In this document: positions 18,797-28,971 of the stretch, piece after piece
Layout of the letters: every line of letters starts with the position of its first letter
Position numbering within the stretch: position 1 is the stretch's first letter
Assembly (NCBI GenBank): GCA_001464955.1
Contig: LNEM01000027.1
Location: forward strand, 1-64,000
DNA: 64,000 nt
DNA from: Rhizobiales bacterium Ga0077537
Lineage (GTDB): Bacteria > Pseudomonadota > Alphaproteobacteria > Rhizobiales > Hyphomicrobiaceae
Reading direction: 5' to 3'
Position numbers and translations under genes: made by a program
Notes under the pieces: model-generated
What the model saw: only the letters and a program-made list of their open reading frames with translations
Database searches by the model: none
Told to the model about the DNA's origin: nothing

Positions 18797-18825
18797 GAGG
18801 GCGGGCCAGCACACGGTCCGCCCTC
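18797..18825 (+). terminator. Intercistronic hairpin after the binding-protein gene
   Basis: GAGGGCGGGCC and GGTCCGCCCTC form an 11-bp stem (one G-U pair) with a 7-base loop, 34 bases after the livK stop and 54 before the permease start. There is no U-run. It probably protects the livK mRNA 3' end or partly attenuates transcription into the permease gene. Confidence 0.55.
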
Positions 18826-18878
18826 ACGTCGCACCGGCCTCCGCCGCTTCCTCCGAACGAACCGGGTGACGCCCGCCG

Positions 18879-20753
18879 ATGCTCGCTTCGCTGCTCATAC
18901 AGACGCTGAACGGCCTCGCGAGCGCATCGCTGCTGTTCCTCGTGGCGCTCGGCCTGTCGTTGATCTTCGGCGTCACGCGCATCGTCAATTTCGCTCACGG
19001 CTCGTTCTACATGCTGGGCGCCTACATGGCGGTCAGCATCAACGTGTGGCTCGGCGGCGGCATCCTTGGGTTCTGGGGCGCGGTCGCAGGCGCGGCGCTG
19101 GCGGTGGCGGCGATCGGGCTCGTCATGGAGCTGACGATCCTGCGCCGCATCTATCGCGCGCCGGAACTCTTGCAACTCGTCGCGACGTTCGGTGTCGTCC
19201 TGCTCATCAAGGACGCGACGCTCTTCATCTGGGGACCGGAGGACATTCTCGGCGCCCGCGCACCGGGCCTCACGGGCAGCATCTCGATCTTCGGGAAGCG
19301 CCTGCCGCTCTACGACGTGTTCCTGATCCTGCTCGGCCCAGCCATGCTCGCGGCCATCTGGTGGCTCCTGCGCCGCACCGCCTGGGGCCTCCGCGTTCGT
19401 GCCGCGACCGAGGACCGTGGGATGGCTGCAGCACTCGGCATCGACCAGGCGCGCCTGTTCACGAGCGTGCTGGCGCTCGGCGCCGGCCTGGCGGGCCTCG
19501 CGGGCGCACTGGCGCTTCCTCGGGAGCCGGCGAGCCTCGGCATGGATCTCTCGATCATCGCGGACGTCTTTGTCGTCACGGTCGTCGGCGGCCTCGGCAG
19601 TATCCCGGGCGCCTACCTCGCCGCCGTGATCATCTCGGTAATCAAGGCGTGGTGCATCGGTCTCGGCACCGTGAATGTGTTCGGTACGGTCGTCTCCTTC
19701 ACCAAGCTGACATTGGTGGCCGAGTTCCTGGTGCTGGCCACCGTCCTCGTTCTGCGTCCCCATGGACTGCTCGGCAGTGAGCCACCGGCGCAGCGCGGTG
19801 CCGCCCATGTCCACGCGCCACTCCCGGAGCCGGCCCGGGGCTTCTGGATGGCCGCCGGCCTCGGTCTTGTCGCCATGCTGGCGCTGCCGCTGTTCGCCGA
19901 TCGCTATGCGCTGGTCCTGCTGACCGACATCGCCGTATTCGCGCTGTTAGCCTCGAGTCTCGCCATCCTGATGGGCTGGGCCGGCATGGCGAGCTTCGGA
20001 CACGCCGCCTATTTCGGGGCAGGAGCCTATGGCGCCGCGCTGGCCGCGCTCGCCGGCGCGCCGTTCGCCGTGTCGGTGGCGTCGGGCCTCATCCTTGCGA
20101 CCGGGCTCGCCGCCCTGATCGGCCGATTGGCCGTCCGCACATCGGGCATCTCGCTCGCCATGCTGACCCTCGCCTTCGCCCAGATCCTGTGGGCGATTGC
20201 CTTCCAGTGGGACGGCGTCACCGGCGGCTCGAACGGCCTCGTCGGCGTCTGGCCCCCGGGGCCCCTGGCGTCGAAGACGACCTACTTCCTGTTTGCAATG
20301 TTGACGGCCGCGGTGACGCTCGGCCTTCTCTGGCGCCTTGCGCACAGCCCGTTCGGCTACGCGTTGCGCGCCACGCGTGACAACCCCCGGCGCGCCGAGG
20401 CGTCCGGCTTCGACACTCTGGCGCTGCGCTGGTCGGCCTTCATCCTCTCCGGCGCCATCGCGGGACTGGCCGGCGCGATCTTCGTCTTCTCGAAAGGCTC
20501 ACTGTCGCCTGACGTCCTTGCCATTCCCCGCTCCGTCGACGCGCTCGTGATGGTGCTCCTCGGCGGCTTCGAGACCCTCGCCGGCCCCATCGTGGGGGCG
20601 CTGGTCTTCACGCTGCTCGCCGATTGGCTGACCCGAACGACCGACTATTGGCAGGCTGTCCTCGGCGCCGCCATCATCACGCTGACGCTGATCTTCCCGC
20701 ACGGGATCGTGGGCACCTTCGAACGCTGGCGCGCGCGTGGAGACCGGCAATGA
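18879..20753 (+). CDS. livHM: Fused LivH-LivM permease of the Liv-type importer
   Basis: 624 residues that join both membrane subunits. The LivH half (about 1-295) has FGVTRIVNFAHGSFYMLGAY and TEDRGMAAALGI, then VVGGLGSIPGAYLAA. The LivM half (about 320-615) has MGWAGMASFGHAAYFGAGAY, LRATRDNPRRAEASGFDT and VLLGGFETLAGPIVGA. Around 17-18 hydrophobic helices are expected. Usually LivH and LivM are separate genes; the fusion fixes a 1:1 stoichiometry. The stop overlaps the livG start by the ATGA arrangement. Confidence 0.9.
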   Translation: MLASLLIQTLNGLASASLLFLVALGLSLIFGVTRIVNFAHGSFYMLGAYMAVSINVWLGGGILGFWGAVAGAALAVAAIGLVMELTILRRIYRAPELLQLVATFGVVLLIKDATLFIWGPEDILGARAPGLTGSISIFGKRLPLYDVFLILLGPAMLAAIWWLLRRTAWGLRVRAATEDRGMAAALGIDQARLFTSVLALGAGLAGLAGALALPREPASLGMDLSIIADVFVVTVVGGLGSIPGAYLAAVIISVIKAWCIGLGTVNVFGTVVSFTKLTLVAEFLVLATVLVLRPHGLLGSEPPAQRGAAHVHAPLPEPARGFWMAAGLGLVAMLALPLFADRYALVLLTDIAVFALLASSLAILMGWAGMASFGHAAYFGAGAYGAALAALAGAPFAVSVASGLILATGLAALIGRLAVRTSGISLAMLTLAFAQILWAIAFQWDGVTGGSNGLVGVWPPGPLASKTTYFLFAMLTAAVTLGLLWRLAHSPFGYALRATRDNPRRAEASGFDTLALRWSAFILSGAIAGLAGAIFVFSKGSLSPDVLAIPRSVDALVMVLLGGFETLAGPIVGALVFTLLADWLTRTTDYWQAVLGAAIITLTLIFPHGIVGTFERWRARGDRQ

Positions 20754-21501
20754 CCGCGCCCCACGCTCTTGCCGTCGAGCATCTGTCGAAATCCTTCGGC
20801 GGGTTTCGCGCTGTACACGACGTGAGTTTCCACGTCGCAACCGGCGAGGTAACGGCGCTCATCGGCCCGAACGGTGCCGGCAAGACGACGACGTTCAATC
20901 TCGTCAACGGCCAGCTCACGCCCGACTCCGGTCGTGTTCTCGTCGCCGGCACGGACGTCACCGGCCGGGACCCGCGCGCCCTGTGGCGGGGCGGCGTCGC
21001 GCGCACGTTCCAGATAACGGCGACGTTCCCCTCCATGACCGTTCGCGAGAATGTCGCGATCGGCGTCATGGCGCTCGCGCCGCACTTCTGGAGCCTGCAG
21101 CGACCAGCTTCACTCTCCGGGTCGGCGACGGATGCCCTCCTCGCCGACGTCGGCCTGACCGGCATGGCGGACCTGCTCGCCGGCACCTTGGCCTATGGCG
21201 ACCTGAAGCGCGTCGAGCTGGCTATGGCGCTCGCGAACGCGCCGTCGCTCCTGCTCATGGACGAGCCGACGGCTGGCATGGCGGCGGCCGAGCGCGAAGC
21301 TTTGATGACGCTCGCCGTCCGCGTCTGCAAGGCTCGCGGCGCCGCCATTCTCTTCACCGAGCACGACATGAGCGTGGTCTTCCGTCATGCCACGCGCATC
21401 TTCGTCATGAGCGCCGGCGAACTTGTTGCGACCGGCACGCCGGAAGCGATCCGCCGCGATCCCCTGGTCCGCGAGGTCTATCTCGGAAAGGCCGCCGCAC
21501 C

Positions 21502-21505
<4 letters not shown>
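20750..21505 (+). CDS. livG: Liv-type ABC importer ATPase, LivG-like
   Basis: A 251-residue ABC ATPase with Walker A GPNGAGKTT near residue 40, LivG-type RTFQITATFPSMTVRENVAIG after the Q-loop, the LivG-style signature LAYGDLKRVELAMAL, Walker B LLLMDEPTAGM and switch histidine in FTEHDMSVVF. The ATG overlaps the permease stop (ATGA). A longer in-frame opening from 20624 would overlap the permease and is rejected. It couples ATP hydrolysis to uptake together with LivF. Confidence 0.92.
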
Positions 21506-22235
<730 letters not shown>

Positions 22236-22251
<16 letters not shown>

Positions 22252-23135
22252 CGCGGTCGATCGGCGACCCGGGCGAGGACATCCCGGATCACATCGACGA
22301 CCGTCCTCCCGTCGGCGGTCCGCGCCTCTGCGGAATAGAAATGAGTGCCACCCGGCACGAGAACAGGCTCGACAGGACGTCCGGCGGCGCGAAACCTGGC
22401 TGCGATCTGCGGCACGAAATCGACGACATAGTCGAGATCGTGCTCGCCGGAAATCAAGGTGAGCGGCGGCAACGCTCCGCCGCTGGCCAGGTACACGTCG
22501 GCGTCCGCCGGCACCAGCGGCCCCGACAACGAAACGACGGCCGCGACCTCGACGCGCTTGCCGTAGGCGGCATACATCGCCGAGCGTCCGCCCGCCGAGA
22601 AGCCGCCGAGCACGATCCGGTCGACATCGACCCCGAAGCGCGTGGCATTCGCCCTGACGAAGCGCACGGCATTGGCCACGTCCTCGAATGCGGCTTCCAT
22701 AACACCGGCCATCTCCCGCGGCGATGCCGGCTTCAGGCCGAGTTCTAACCGCACCGGATTGATGCGCGACATCGGGATCTCGTCCGGACGCGTGAGGACG
22801 GGCGACGTCCCGGGGTCGGGATCGGACTGCGCCAGCCGATACTCGACCGAGAACGCAGGGTGCCCTTCGGCGGCGAACCGGCGGCAATACTCCGCCACGG
22901 CCGTGCTGGCGCCCTTGCCGTCCGTGAACGCGTCGTTGTCCTTGGAGCCACGATGAAAGGCGCCGCCGAAGGCCATGATCAGGGCCGGTCGCGGAGGCGA
23001 CACCCGCTGCGCGTCGGCCGGCAGATAGGCGTCGAGCTTGAGCGGCACGCAGCGCATCGCGCCACGGCCTCCGCCAAAACCGACCCTTGCCTCACCGAAG
23101 ACGATGTCGCGCTCGATCTTCACATCCATCGACAA
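22236..23135 (-). CDS. Alpha/beta hydrolase (esterase/BD-FAE type)
   Basis: 299 residues. The oxyanion segment ALIMAFGGAFHRGSKD lies near residue 55. The nucleophile elbow GFSAGGRSAMYA has its serine near 180. The acid region is LTLISGEHDLDYVVDF and the C-terminal histidine is in VLVPGGTHFYSAEA. This is the layout of acetyl-xylan-esterase-like or feruloyl-esterase-like hydrolases. There is no signal peptide, so it is cytoplasmic. It is convergent with livF (16-base overlap). The substrate is unknown. Confidence 0.85.
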
Positions 23136-23213
23136 ACTCCCGCCTTGCCACGCTTCCGGCTCAGATTAAGGCCGGACAACGCCTCGTCCAGCCGGCTCGC
23201 ACGCGGTCGGGGC

Positions 23214-24938
23214 TCAGCCGCCCACCCGTCCGTCGGCAACGGCCTTGTGCAACAAGAGAACCGGCACGAGCCCGGCGAGCACGATGGCGACGGCACCGAC
23301 GCTGGCCGCTTCGACCTGCTCCAGCGACGCCAGCGCATAGACGTGCGTCGAGAGCGTCTCGAAGTTGAACGGCCGCAGCAGCAGCGTGGCTGGGAGTTCC
23401 TTCATCGCATCCACGAACACGAGCAATCCCGCCGTCGCGAGCGCCGGCACGAGAAGCGGCAGATGCACGCGCCGTAGCGCCGAGAGTGCGCTCTCCCCGA
23501 GGGTACGGGCTGCAGCATCGAGGTTTGGCGAAATCCGCTCGAGCCCCGCTTCGAGCGTGCCGTGCGCGACGGCGAGGAACCGGACGCAGTAGGCGAGTAC
23601 GAGCATCGTCAGCGTTCCCGAGATGAGAAGCCCCGTCGAGATGCCGAACAACGCGCGCATGTGGCCATCGAACCAGTTGTCGAATTGCGCGAGCGGGATG
23701 AGCAGGCCGAGCGCCAGCACGGTGCCGGGAAGGGCATAGCCGAGGCCTGCGACCCGGACCGCGGGGCGCGTGAAGGCGTTGGGCGCGACCCGCCGGGCGT
23801 AGGCGAGGACGACACCGAGCACGACGGTCGCGGCGGCGGCAATGGCCGCAAGCATGAGGCTGTTGAGAGCGGCCCGCCAGAAGCCCTGCTCGAGCGCGCT
23901 CGCGAGATGGTGGCTGGCGTTCGCAACCAGCATGGCGAACGGAATGCCGAACCCGACGAGCGCCGGCACGAGACAGACGGCGAGCGCCGCCACCGCCGCC
24001 CAGCCATTGAGATCGGCGAACGGAATGGCCTTCAGGCGCCCGGTCGTCGCATGCACGCGTCCACCGCCGCGGAATGCTCGCTCGGCCCAGAAAAGCGCCC
24101 CGACCATCAGCAGCGCCACGGCCGCGATCTGCGCCGCGCCAGGCAGATTGGACCTCTGCAGCCACGTGGCGTAGATCGAGGCCGATAGCGTCTCCACCCC
24201 GAGATGCTGCACCGCGCCGAGGTCGTTCAACGTCTCCATCAGCGCCAGAGTAACCCCCGCGACCAGCGCCGGCTTGGCGAGCGGCAACGCCACCCACCGG
24301 AACGATCCCCATGGGGTCTGACCGAGTGTTCGCGCCACCTCCAGAACGCAGACCGACTGCTGCACGAAGCTCGCTCGCGCGCTCAGGTAGACGTAGGGGT
24401 AGAGCGTGCTCGACAGTATCAGGATCGCGCCACTGGTGCTTCTGACGTTCGGAAACCAGTAGTCGGCCGGGCTTTGCCATCCGGTCAACGCGCGCAACGA
24501 ACTCTGCACGGGCCCCGTGAAGTCGAGCAGATCCACATAGGCATAGGCGATGATGTAGGTCGGCATCGCCAGTGGCAGGACGAGGAGCCGATCCACGATC
24601 GCATGGCCCGGAAAGCGATACATGGTGACGATCCAGGCCGAGAGCGTCCCGACCACGATCGTCACGATTGTCACGCCGGCCATCAGGAGGATCGTCTGCT
24701 GAAGCACCGCCGGCAGGACGGTCGCCGCCAGATGCCGCCAGTTGTCACCCTGCGCACCGAGAGCCAGGAACAGCGTCGTCGCGACCGGCAGCACCATGAC
24801 GGCGACGATCAGCGCCACCGCGGCCGTCCAGCCGGGCGAGGACCGACGCCGCGAACGCCATGTGACGAGCCTCTTGCCGAGGCCAGACCACCATGTCAGC
24901 GAGCCCGTGGAGGGCCTGATCGGGCGAGACATCGGCAT
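23214..24938 (-). CDS. Ferric-iron ABC transporter permease (FbpB/AfuB type), two fused permease halves
   Basis: 574 residues from ATG 24938, with about 12 transmembrane helices in two homologous halves. Each half carries the permease EAA loop: LEVARTLGQTPWGSFRWVALP near residue 205 and LDAAARTLGESALSALRRVHLP near 470. LPLAMPTYIIAYAYVDLLDF and GYALPGTVLALGLLIPL are typical of FbpB-type permeases that move Fe3+ or related ions from a periplasmic binding protein. The frame is open to an ATG at 25034 and beyond, so the start is uncertain. No binding protein or ATPase gene is adjacent, so its partners must be encoded elsewhere. The enoyl-CoA hydratase gene lies upstream on the same strand. Confidence 0.85.
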   Translation of the reverse strand: MPMSRPIRPSTGSLTWWSGLGKRLVTWRSRRRSSPGWTAAVALIVAVMVLPVATTLFLALGAQGDNWRHLAATVLPAVLQQTILLMAGVTIVTIVVGTLSAWIVTMYRFPGHAIVDRLLVLPLAMPTYIIAYAYVDLLDFTGPVQSSLRALTGWQSPADYWFPNVRSTSGAILILSSTLYPYVYLSARASFVQQSVCVLEVARTLGQTPWGSFRWVALPLAKPALVAGVTLALMETLNDLGAVQHLGVETLSASIYATWLQRSNLPGAAQIAAVALLMVGALFWAERAFRGGGRVHATTGRLKAIPFADLNGWAAVAALAVCLVPALVGFGIPFAMLVANASHHLASALEQGFWRAALNSLMLAAIAAAATVVLGVVLAYARRVAPNAFTRPAVRVAGLGYALPGTVLALGLLIPLAQFDNWFDGHMRALFGISTGLLISGTLTMLVLAYCVRFLAVAHGTLEAGLERISPNLDAAARTLGESALSALRRVHLPLLVPALATAGLLVFVDAMKELPATLLLRPFNFETLSTHVYALASLEQVEAASVGAVAIVLAGLVPVLLLHKAVADGRVGG

Positions 24939-25126
24939 CGGCGGGGGAGTTGCACCTTTGGCTTGGACGCGACGAGGCGGCGACAGCGAACCCCGCCCAT
25001 CGTCAATCTTGACGCGCGAAGTGACCCTGAACATGACCAAGCGCCGGCTATCGTCAACGTGCGATCCGCGCTCGCGACAATCAGCGCTGTTTGGAATGAT
25101 TCCAGCTCGAGTTCCGCTTTCGCCGG

Positions 25127-25918
25127 CTACTCGAGATCGGGCAACCGGTAACGGTCGTCGGGATCGTGCCATCCCTTGAAGTTCGGCGCCCGCTTCTCGG
25201 CGAACGCCGCGCGAGATTCCATCAGGTCGCCCTTGTCGCCGTGCTCGTGCAGTTTGGCCGCGAGCGCCATCTGCGCCGGTGTCGGCTCGGGTCGCATGCG
25301 CCGCATCATGTGGACGGTATTGACCCGCGACGCCGGCGGCAGGGTGAGCAGATGCTCCGCCATGCCGACTGCCGTCGGGATCAGGTCATCGGCCGCCGCC
25401 AGCCGATTGATGAATCCGAGCTGATGGAAGCGCTCCGCCGTGAAGCGGAATCCGAACGCCATCTCCATGGCGATCGGATACGGCAGGTTGGCGAGATGCC
25501 CGTGGTTGTAGCCGCCGAGCAGCCACCGCTTGGCCTCGCTGACTTCGAACACGGCTTCCGGCACCGCGACCCGCAGATCCGTGCGCTCGACGAGCATGAA
25601 GCCGCCGCCCATGGCGAAGCCGTTGATGGCCGCGATTACGGGCTTCTCGAGGGTCCCGTCCATGAACGGGTTCGAGATCGCCGGCCGGGTGCCGCCGGGT
25701 GTTCCGGAAGCGAGCGACTCCTTCATGTCCTCGCCAGCGCAGAAGCCACGCCCCGTGCCGGTGAGAATGCCGACCTCGAGATCCCTGGCGTGCCGGAACT
25801 CCGTCCAGGCTTCCGCGAGCGCCGTCCGCATCTCCGTATTGAGGGCATTGAGGCGCTCGGGCCGGTTCATGCGCACGATGAACACCTGCCCCCGCCGCTC
25901 CGTCTCGACCACTGCCAT
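25127..25918 (-). CDS. Enoyl-CoA hydratase/isomerase (crotonase) family
   Basis: 263 residues of the crotonase fold: VFIVRMNRPERLNALNTEM, the oxyanion-hole and CoA segment GILTGTGRGFCAGEDMKE, and PVIAAINGFAMGGGFMLVERTDLRVA. Where classical hydratases have catalytic glutamates, this one shows FEVSEAKRWLLGGY, so the exact reaction (hydration, isomerisation or other CoA-ester chemistry) is open. The ATG at 25918 has AGGAGG at ideal spacing; a longer frame to 26050 lacks family similarity. Confidence 0.88.
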   Translation of the reverse strand: MAVVETERRGQVFIVRMNRPERLNALNTEMRTALAEAWTEFRHARDLEVGILTGTGRGFCAGEDMKESLASGTPGGTRPAISNPFMDGTLEKPVIAAINGFAMGGGFMLVERTDLRVAVPEAVFEVSEAKRWLLGGYNHGHLANLPYPIAMEMAFGFRFTAERFHQLGFINRLAAADDLIPTAVGMAEHLLTLPPASRVNTVHMMRRMRPEPTPAQMALAAKLHEHGDKGDLMESRAAFAEKRAPNFKGWHDPDDRYRLPDLE

Positions 25919-26154
25919 CCGATCCTCCTGCGCGCCCGCTGCATCCGGTTCGTCGTCGAGTATGCCATCCTTCTCGACGAACGCAGCCACGAACCGGCAG
26001 CCCCGACGCTTGGGAACCTGACAGGAACATCGAGAGGAACAAAAGAACATAGATTGAACAAATCCACGAATCGCGGCATGTTCTCACTATGTTCGGATCA
26101 CGTCGCCAGCCAGTGCGCCGAATGCATCACCTCCCTCGCGCCCACGAGAGCCCC

Positions 26155-26508
26155 ATGCCCCGCACCCTCCTTGTCGCCTATGAGCTGACCTCCCCCGAAG
26201 CGACCCGCCCCCTCATCGCCGACACCCTGATGAGCCTGGGTGAAGCCTGGGCGCGCCCCCTCGACACGGTGTGGATGCTACGCACCGATCTGACGGCCGA
26301 TGTCGTCGAGGCGCGCCTCGCGGACATCCTCGGAACGGACGATGGCCTGATGGTGCAGGAAACACGCGGTGAAGGGGCCTTCACGAACACCGGCCTGCGC
26401 TGGTTCCGCCCCCGACGCTCCAGCGCCATGGCCGCCCTCGAGGCCGCAGCCGACGCTGCCTACGCTCACGTCAGGCCCTCGGCGCCGGAACTCGTCCGCG
26501 CGGCGTGA
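26155..26508 (+). CDS. Small Cas2/SinR-like ferredoxin-fold protein
   Basis: 117 residues. The start MPRTLLVAYELTSPEATRPL, then SLGEAWARPLDTVWMLRTDLTADVVEARL and TDDGLMVQETRGEGAFTNTG, follow the layout of proteins annotated as SinR-family / Cas2-like: a beta strand, a helix, L.STW.v.t, a D-D/E-L strand and a G-E-A strand. There is no CRISPR array or cas gene nearby, so it is an orphan. The ATG at 26155 was chosen over 26089 because it sits at the first beta strand. A perfect 13-bp stem-loop follows the gene. The function is unknown; the relationship to Cas2 is a fold-level inference. Confidence 0.6.
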   Translation: MPRTLLVAYELTSPEATRPLIADTLMSLGEAWARPLDTVWMLRTDLTADVVEARLADILGTDDGLMVQETRGEGAFTNTGLRWFRPRRSSAMAALEAAADAAYAHVRPSAPELVRAA

Positions 26509-26561
26509 AGTCGCCTCTCGATCCCTTGTCTGCCCCGGCCGCCTTCTCCTTCGGCAGCCCC

Positions 26562-26593
26562 GAACCGCCCGGCTGATCAGAGCCGGGCGGTTC
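26562..26593. terminator. Bidirectional terminator between the Cas2-like gene and the TonB receptor
   Basis: GAACCGCCCGGCT and AGCCGGGCGGTTC make a perfect 13-bp stem with a 6-base loop between convergent genes. The U-tract is poor on both strands. Confidence 0.65.
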
Positions 26594-26610
26594 GCGTTTG
26601 GGGCACGGGA

Positions 26611-28818
26611 TCAGTTGAACTTGATCGAGCCGAACAGCCGGAAGGATCGTCCGGGCTGCAGCACCTCGTCCTTCTTGAACGAAACGTGGTTGCGCACGTC
26701 GTCGTCCAGAAGATTGTCGCCACGGATACCGACGGTCATCGTCGTATCGAGCGGGTCGTTGCTGCCCGGCTTGAACGTATAGGCGAGTTCGGCGTTGAGC
26801 AGCGTGTAGCCGTTCGTCGCCGTGTCGCGCGCATCGAGGCTCGAGATCGTATCCTGGCGGAGCGCCGTCAGCGCGTAGACCCGCGCCAGCCACGTCGGAT
26901 CACGCCAGTAGAGGCCGGCACCGACCCGATGCGGCGGAATGCGCGGCACGTTCACGCCATCCTCGAACCTCGCCCTGACGAAGTCGTATTGCCCCGAGAC
27001 GCCGAAATGGCCGCGGCCGAACCGCGCCAGATCGAGTTCCCCGTTGAGTTCAGCCCCGGTGAACGTCGCGTCGCGCTGCGCAAAGACGACCTCGTCGAGC
27101 TCCGTTCCCGCCCCGCACGACACCAGTTCGTCATCACACTGCCGGCCGGTGAAGCTCTTGAAGATGAAACCATCGTACGCTGTGTGGAACACACCCGCAT
27201 CGAACCGGAACGCACCTTTCGCGCGCTTGAGCCCGAACTCGATCGTCTGCGCCGTCTCGACGCGAAGGTTCGGATTGCCGATCTCGAACGTTTCCGTGGC
27301 CTCGTGCACACCTTTCGAGAACAGCTCGCCGATGTCCGGTGCGCGCTCGGTGTGCTGCGCCGTCACCCGCGCGACGACGCCGAGCGGCAACTCGTAGAGA
27401 AGTCCGAGACTGCCGCTCAACGGCGTGAAGCTGCGCGAGAACTGCGCGGCATCGGTCGCGACCAGCGGATCCTCGACACCGGTGCCGTCCGCGTGATTGC
27501 TCTCGATCCGTCCAGCGGCCTGCAGTCTGAGCCGCTTGGTGACCTCGAGTTCCTCGAACAGGAAACCGGCCACCATGGTCTGGCGCGCGGCGGGATCGAG
27601 GAGGCCGTCCACCGGCTCGCCGACGCCGAAGCCGGCTTGCCGCTTGCGTCCCCAATGGACGCCAGCAGCGCCGCGAAGCTCACCGAGCGCCGTAAGGACG
27701 GGGAGATGCTGCACTTCGGCCCGGGCCTCGTGCTCGCGGTTCGTGAAGCGCGTTCCGACTATGTCGATCGCCTCCGCTTCCTCGAACACCACCTCGTTGT
27801 GCGCATAGCGCGTCGAGCCGAGCCACAGCCGGATGGCCTCGATGCCATAGTCGCGGACCCGCCACTCACCCTTCGACGTGACCTTGTCCTGTACCATGTC
27901 GATCCGCGGCCGATGTTCGAGCGCTTCGCCTCCGGGAATGCCGTAGAGGCTCTCGTAGCGGGTCCATGCGACGCCGAAGAACCCCTTGGCCCAGATGTAC
28001 GACATGCCGGCCGACACGCCCTTCGAGTCGACGAAGGAGTTGGGTTGCTGGCCTTGCGGTGTGTCGTAGTCGAAGGTGCGCCGCCGGAACGCATCGACGT
28101 GGACGGCGACGTTGCCTGATCCCGCCGTCACCTGGAACGCCCCGTCGCGCCCCATGTCGGCGGAGGAGAGGCCACCCTTGATCTCGCCCTTGAATCCCTT
28201 GGGCGGGATGAACATCGGAATGCGGCCGTTCTCGACCGCCACGACGCCGCCGATCGCCTGCGAGCCGTACCGCAAGGTCGCCGGCCCGCGAACGACCTCC
28301 ACCCGCTCGGCCGAGAACGGGTCGATCGGCACGCCATGATCCTCCGACAGCGCCGCCACGTCGTGACTGCCGATCCCGTTCTCCTGCACACGGACGCGAT
28401 AGCTGTCGAGACCACGGATGATGGGGCGGTTTGCACCTGGTGCGAACGTCGAGCCCGTGATGCCCGACTTATCGGCGAGCGTGGACGTGATCGTCGGACC
28501 GGTATTCGCGAGCAACTCGCGCTCGGTCGCGACCGTCACCGCCACGAACGCGTCGTCTTCGATCACGGCGATGCCCGCCGGCGGTTCCGCAGCGATCGTC
28601 GGCTCGACCGATTGACCGGTTGCAGGCGCAGCCTGACCGGGAGGAGGCGCGGACCGGACGACCGGACTCGGCGCCGTGACGACGAGGCCCGGCAGCCGGG
28701 TCTGCGCGTCGGCCGCCGTCGACACACAAACAAACCCCAGCCCCACGGTCGTGGCCGAGACCGATGCCATAACCATCGCGGTCGGCGCGCGCCGCGATCG
28801 CGCCTTGGAACGTCCCAT
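26611..28818 (-). CDS. TonB-dependent outer-membrane receptor, ZnuD-like
   Basis: 735 residues. The N-terminus has a Sec signal peptide ending near TAADAQ. The plug domain has NRPIIRGLDSYRVRVQENG, DVAALSEDHGVPIDPFSAER and VEVVRGPATLRYGSQAIGGVV. The beta-barrel follows and ends in a terminal aromatic-type strand (RSFRLFGSIKFN). The S-x-D-H plug and the RGPATL...AIGGVV motif are typical of ZnuD-like zinc/haem receptors. The ATG at 28818 follows GAGGAGAG; a longer frame to 28935 has no signal-peptide logic. It is divergent from a tonB gene. A Zur-like palindrome lies 22 bases upstream, so zinc-repressed expression is likely. Confidence 0.88.
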   Translation of the reverse strand: MGRSKARSRRAPTAMVMASVSATTVGLGFVCVSTAADAQTRLPGLVVTAPSPVVRSAPPPGQAAPATGQSVEPTIAAEPPAGIAVIEDDAFVAVTVATERELLANTGPTITSTLADKSGITGSTFAPGANRPIIRGLDSYRVRVQENGIGSHDVAALSEDHGVPIDPFSAERVEVVRGPATLRYGSQAIGGVVAVENGRIPMFIPPKGFKGEIKGGLSSADMGRDGAFQVTAGSGNVAVHVDAFRRRTFDYDTPQGQQPNSFVDSKGVSAGMSYIWAKGFFGVAWTRYESLYGIPGGEALEHRPRIDMVQDKVTSKGEWRVRDYGIEAIRLWLGSTRYAHNEVVFEEAEAIDIVGTRFTNREHEARAEVQHLPVLTALGELRGAAGVHWGRKRQAGFGVGEPVDGLLDPAARQTMVAGFLFEELEVTKRLRLQAAGRIESNHADGTGVEDPLVATDAAQFSRSFTPLSGSLGLLYELPLGVVARVTAQHTERAPDIGELFSKGVHEATETFEIGNPNLRVETAQTIEFGLKRAKGAFRFDAGVFHTAYDGFIFKSFTGRQCDDELVSCGAGTELDEVVFAQRDATFTGAELNGELDLARFGRGHFGVSGQYDFVRARFEDGVNVPRIPPHRVGAGLYWRDPTWLARVYALTALRQDTISSLDARDTATNGYTLLNAELAYTFKPGSNDPLDTTMTVGIRGDNLLDDDVRNHVSFKKDEVLQPGRSFRLFGSIKFN

Positions 28819-28839
28819 GCTGCCTCTCCTCAAATTAAA

Positions 28840-28854
28840 TGTTATAATGTAACA
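28840..28854. promoter_or_regulatory. Zur/Fur-family operator candidate, box 1
   Basis: TGTTATAATGTAACA is an inverted repeat (TGTTATA / TGTAACA around one base, one mismatch) just upstream of the ZnuD-like receptor. It resembles the GTTATA...TATAAC-type Zur sites of Rhizobiales and stands out in GC-rich DNA. Confidence 0.5.
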
Positions 28855-28927
28855 AATACTCGTCAGAGGACGTGAACAAGCCGAAACAAGATGCCGTCTC
28901 GACAAGCGGGGACACTCGTGGTTGAAG

Positions 28928-28942
28928 TGCAACACTATAACA
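28928..28942. promoter_or_regulatory. Zur/Fur-family operator candidate, box 2
   Basis: TGCAACACTATAACA shares the TATAACA half-site with box 1 and sits upstream of tonB. It is also inside a longer GAAGTG...CACTTC inverted repeat (28924-28946). It is a weaker match than box 1. Confidence 0.35.
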
Positions 28943-28971
28943 CTTCAGAACCCGGGGAGCCCCGCTTCCGC

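Noticed and set aside
26155..26508. A CRISPR-associated Cas2 gene
   Set aside because: No array, cas1 or other cas gene is nearby; only a distant fold-level resemblance supports it.
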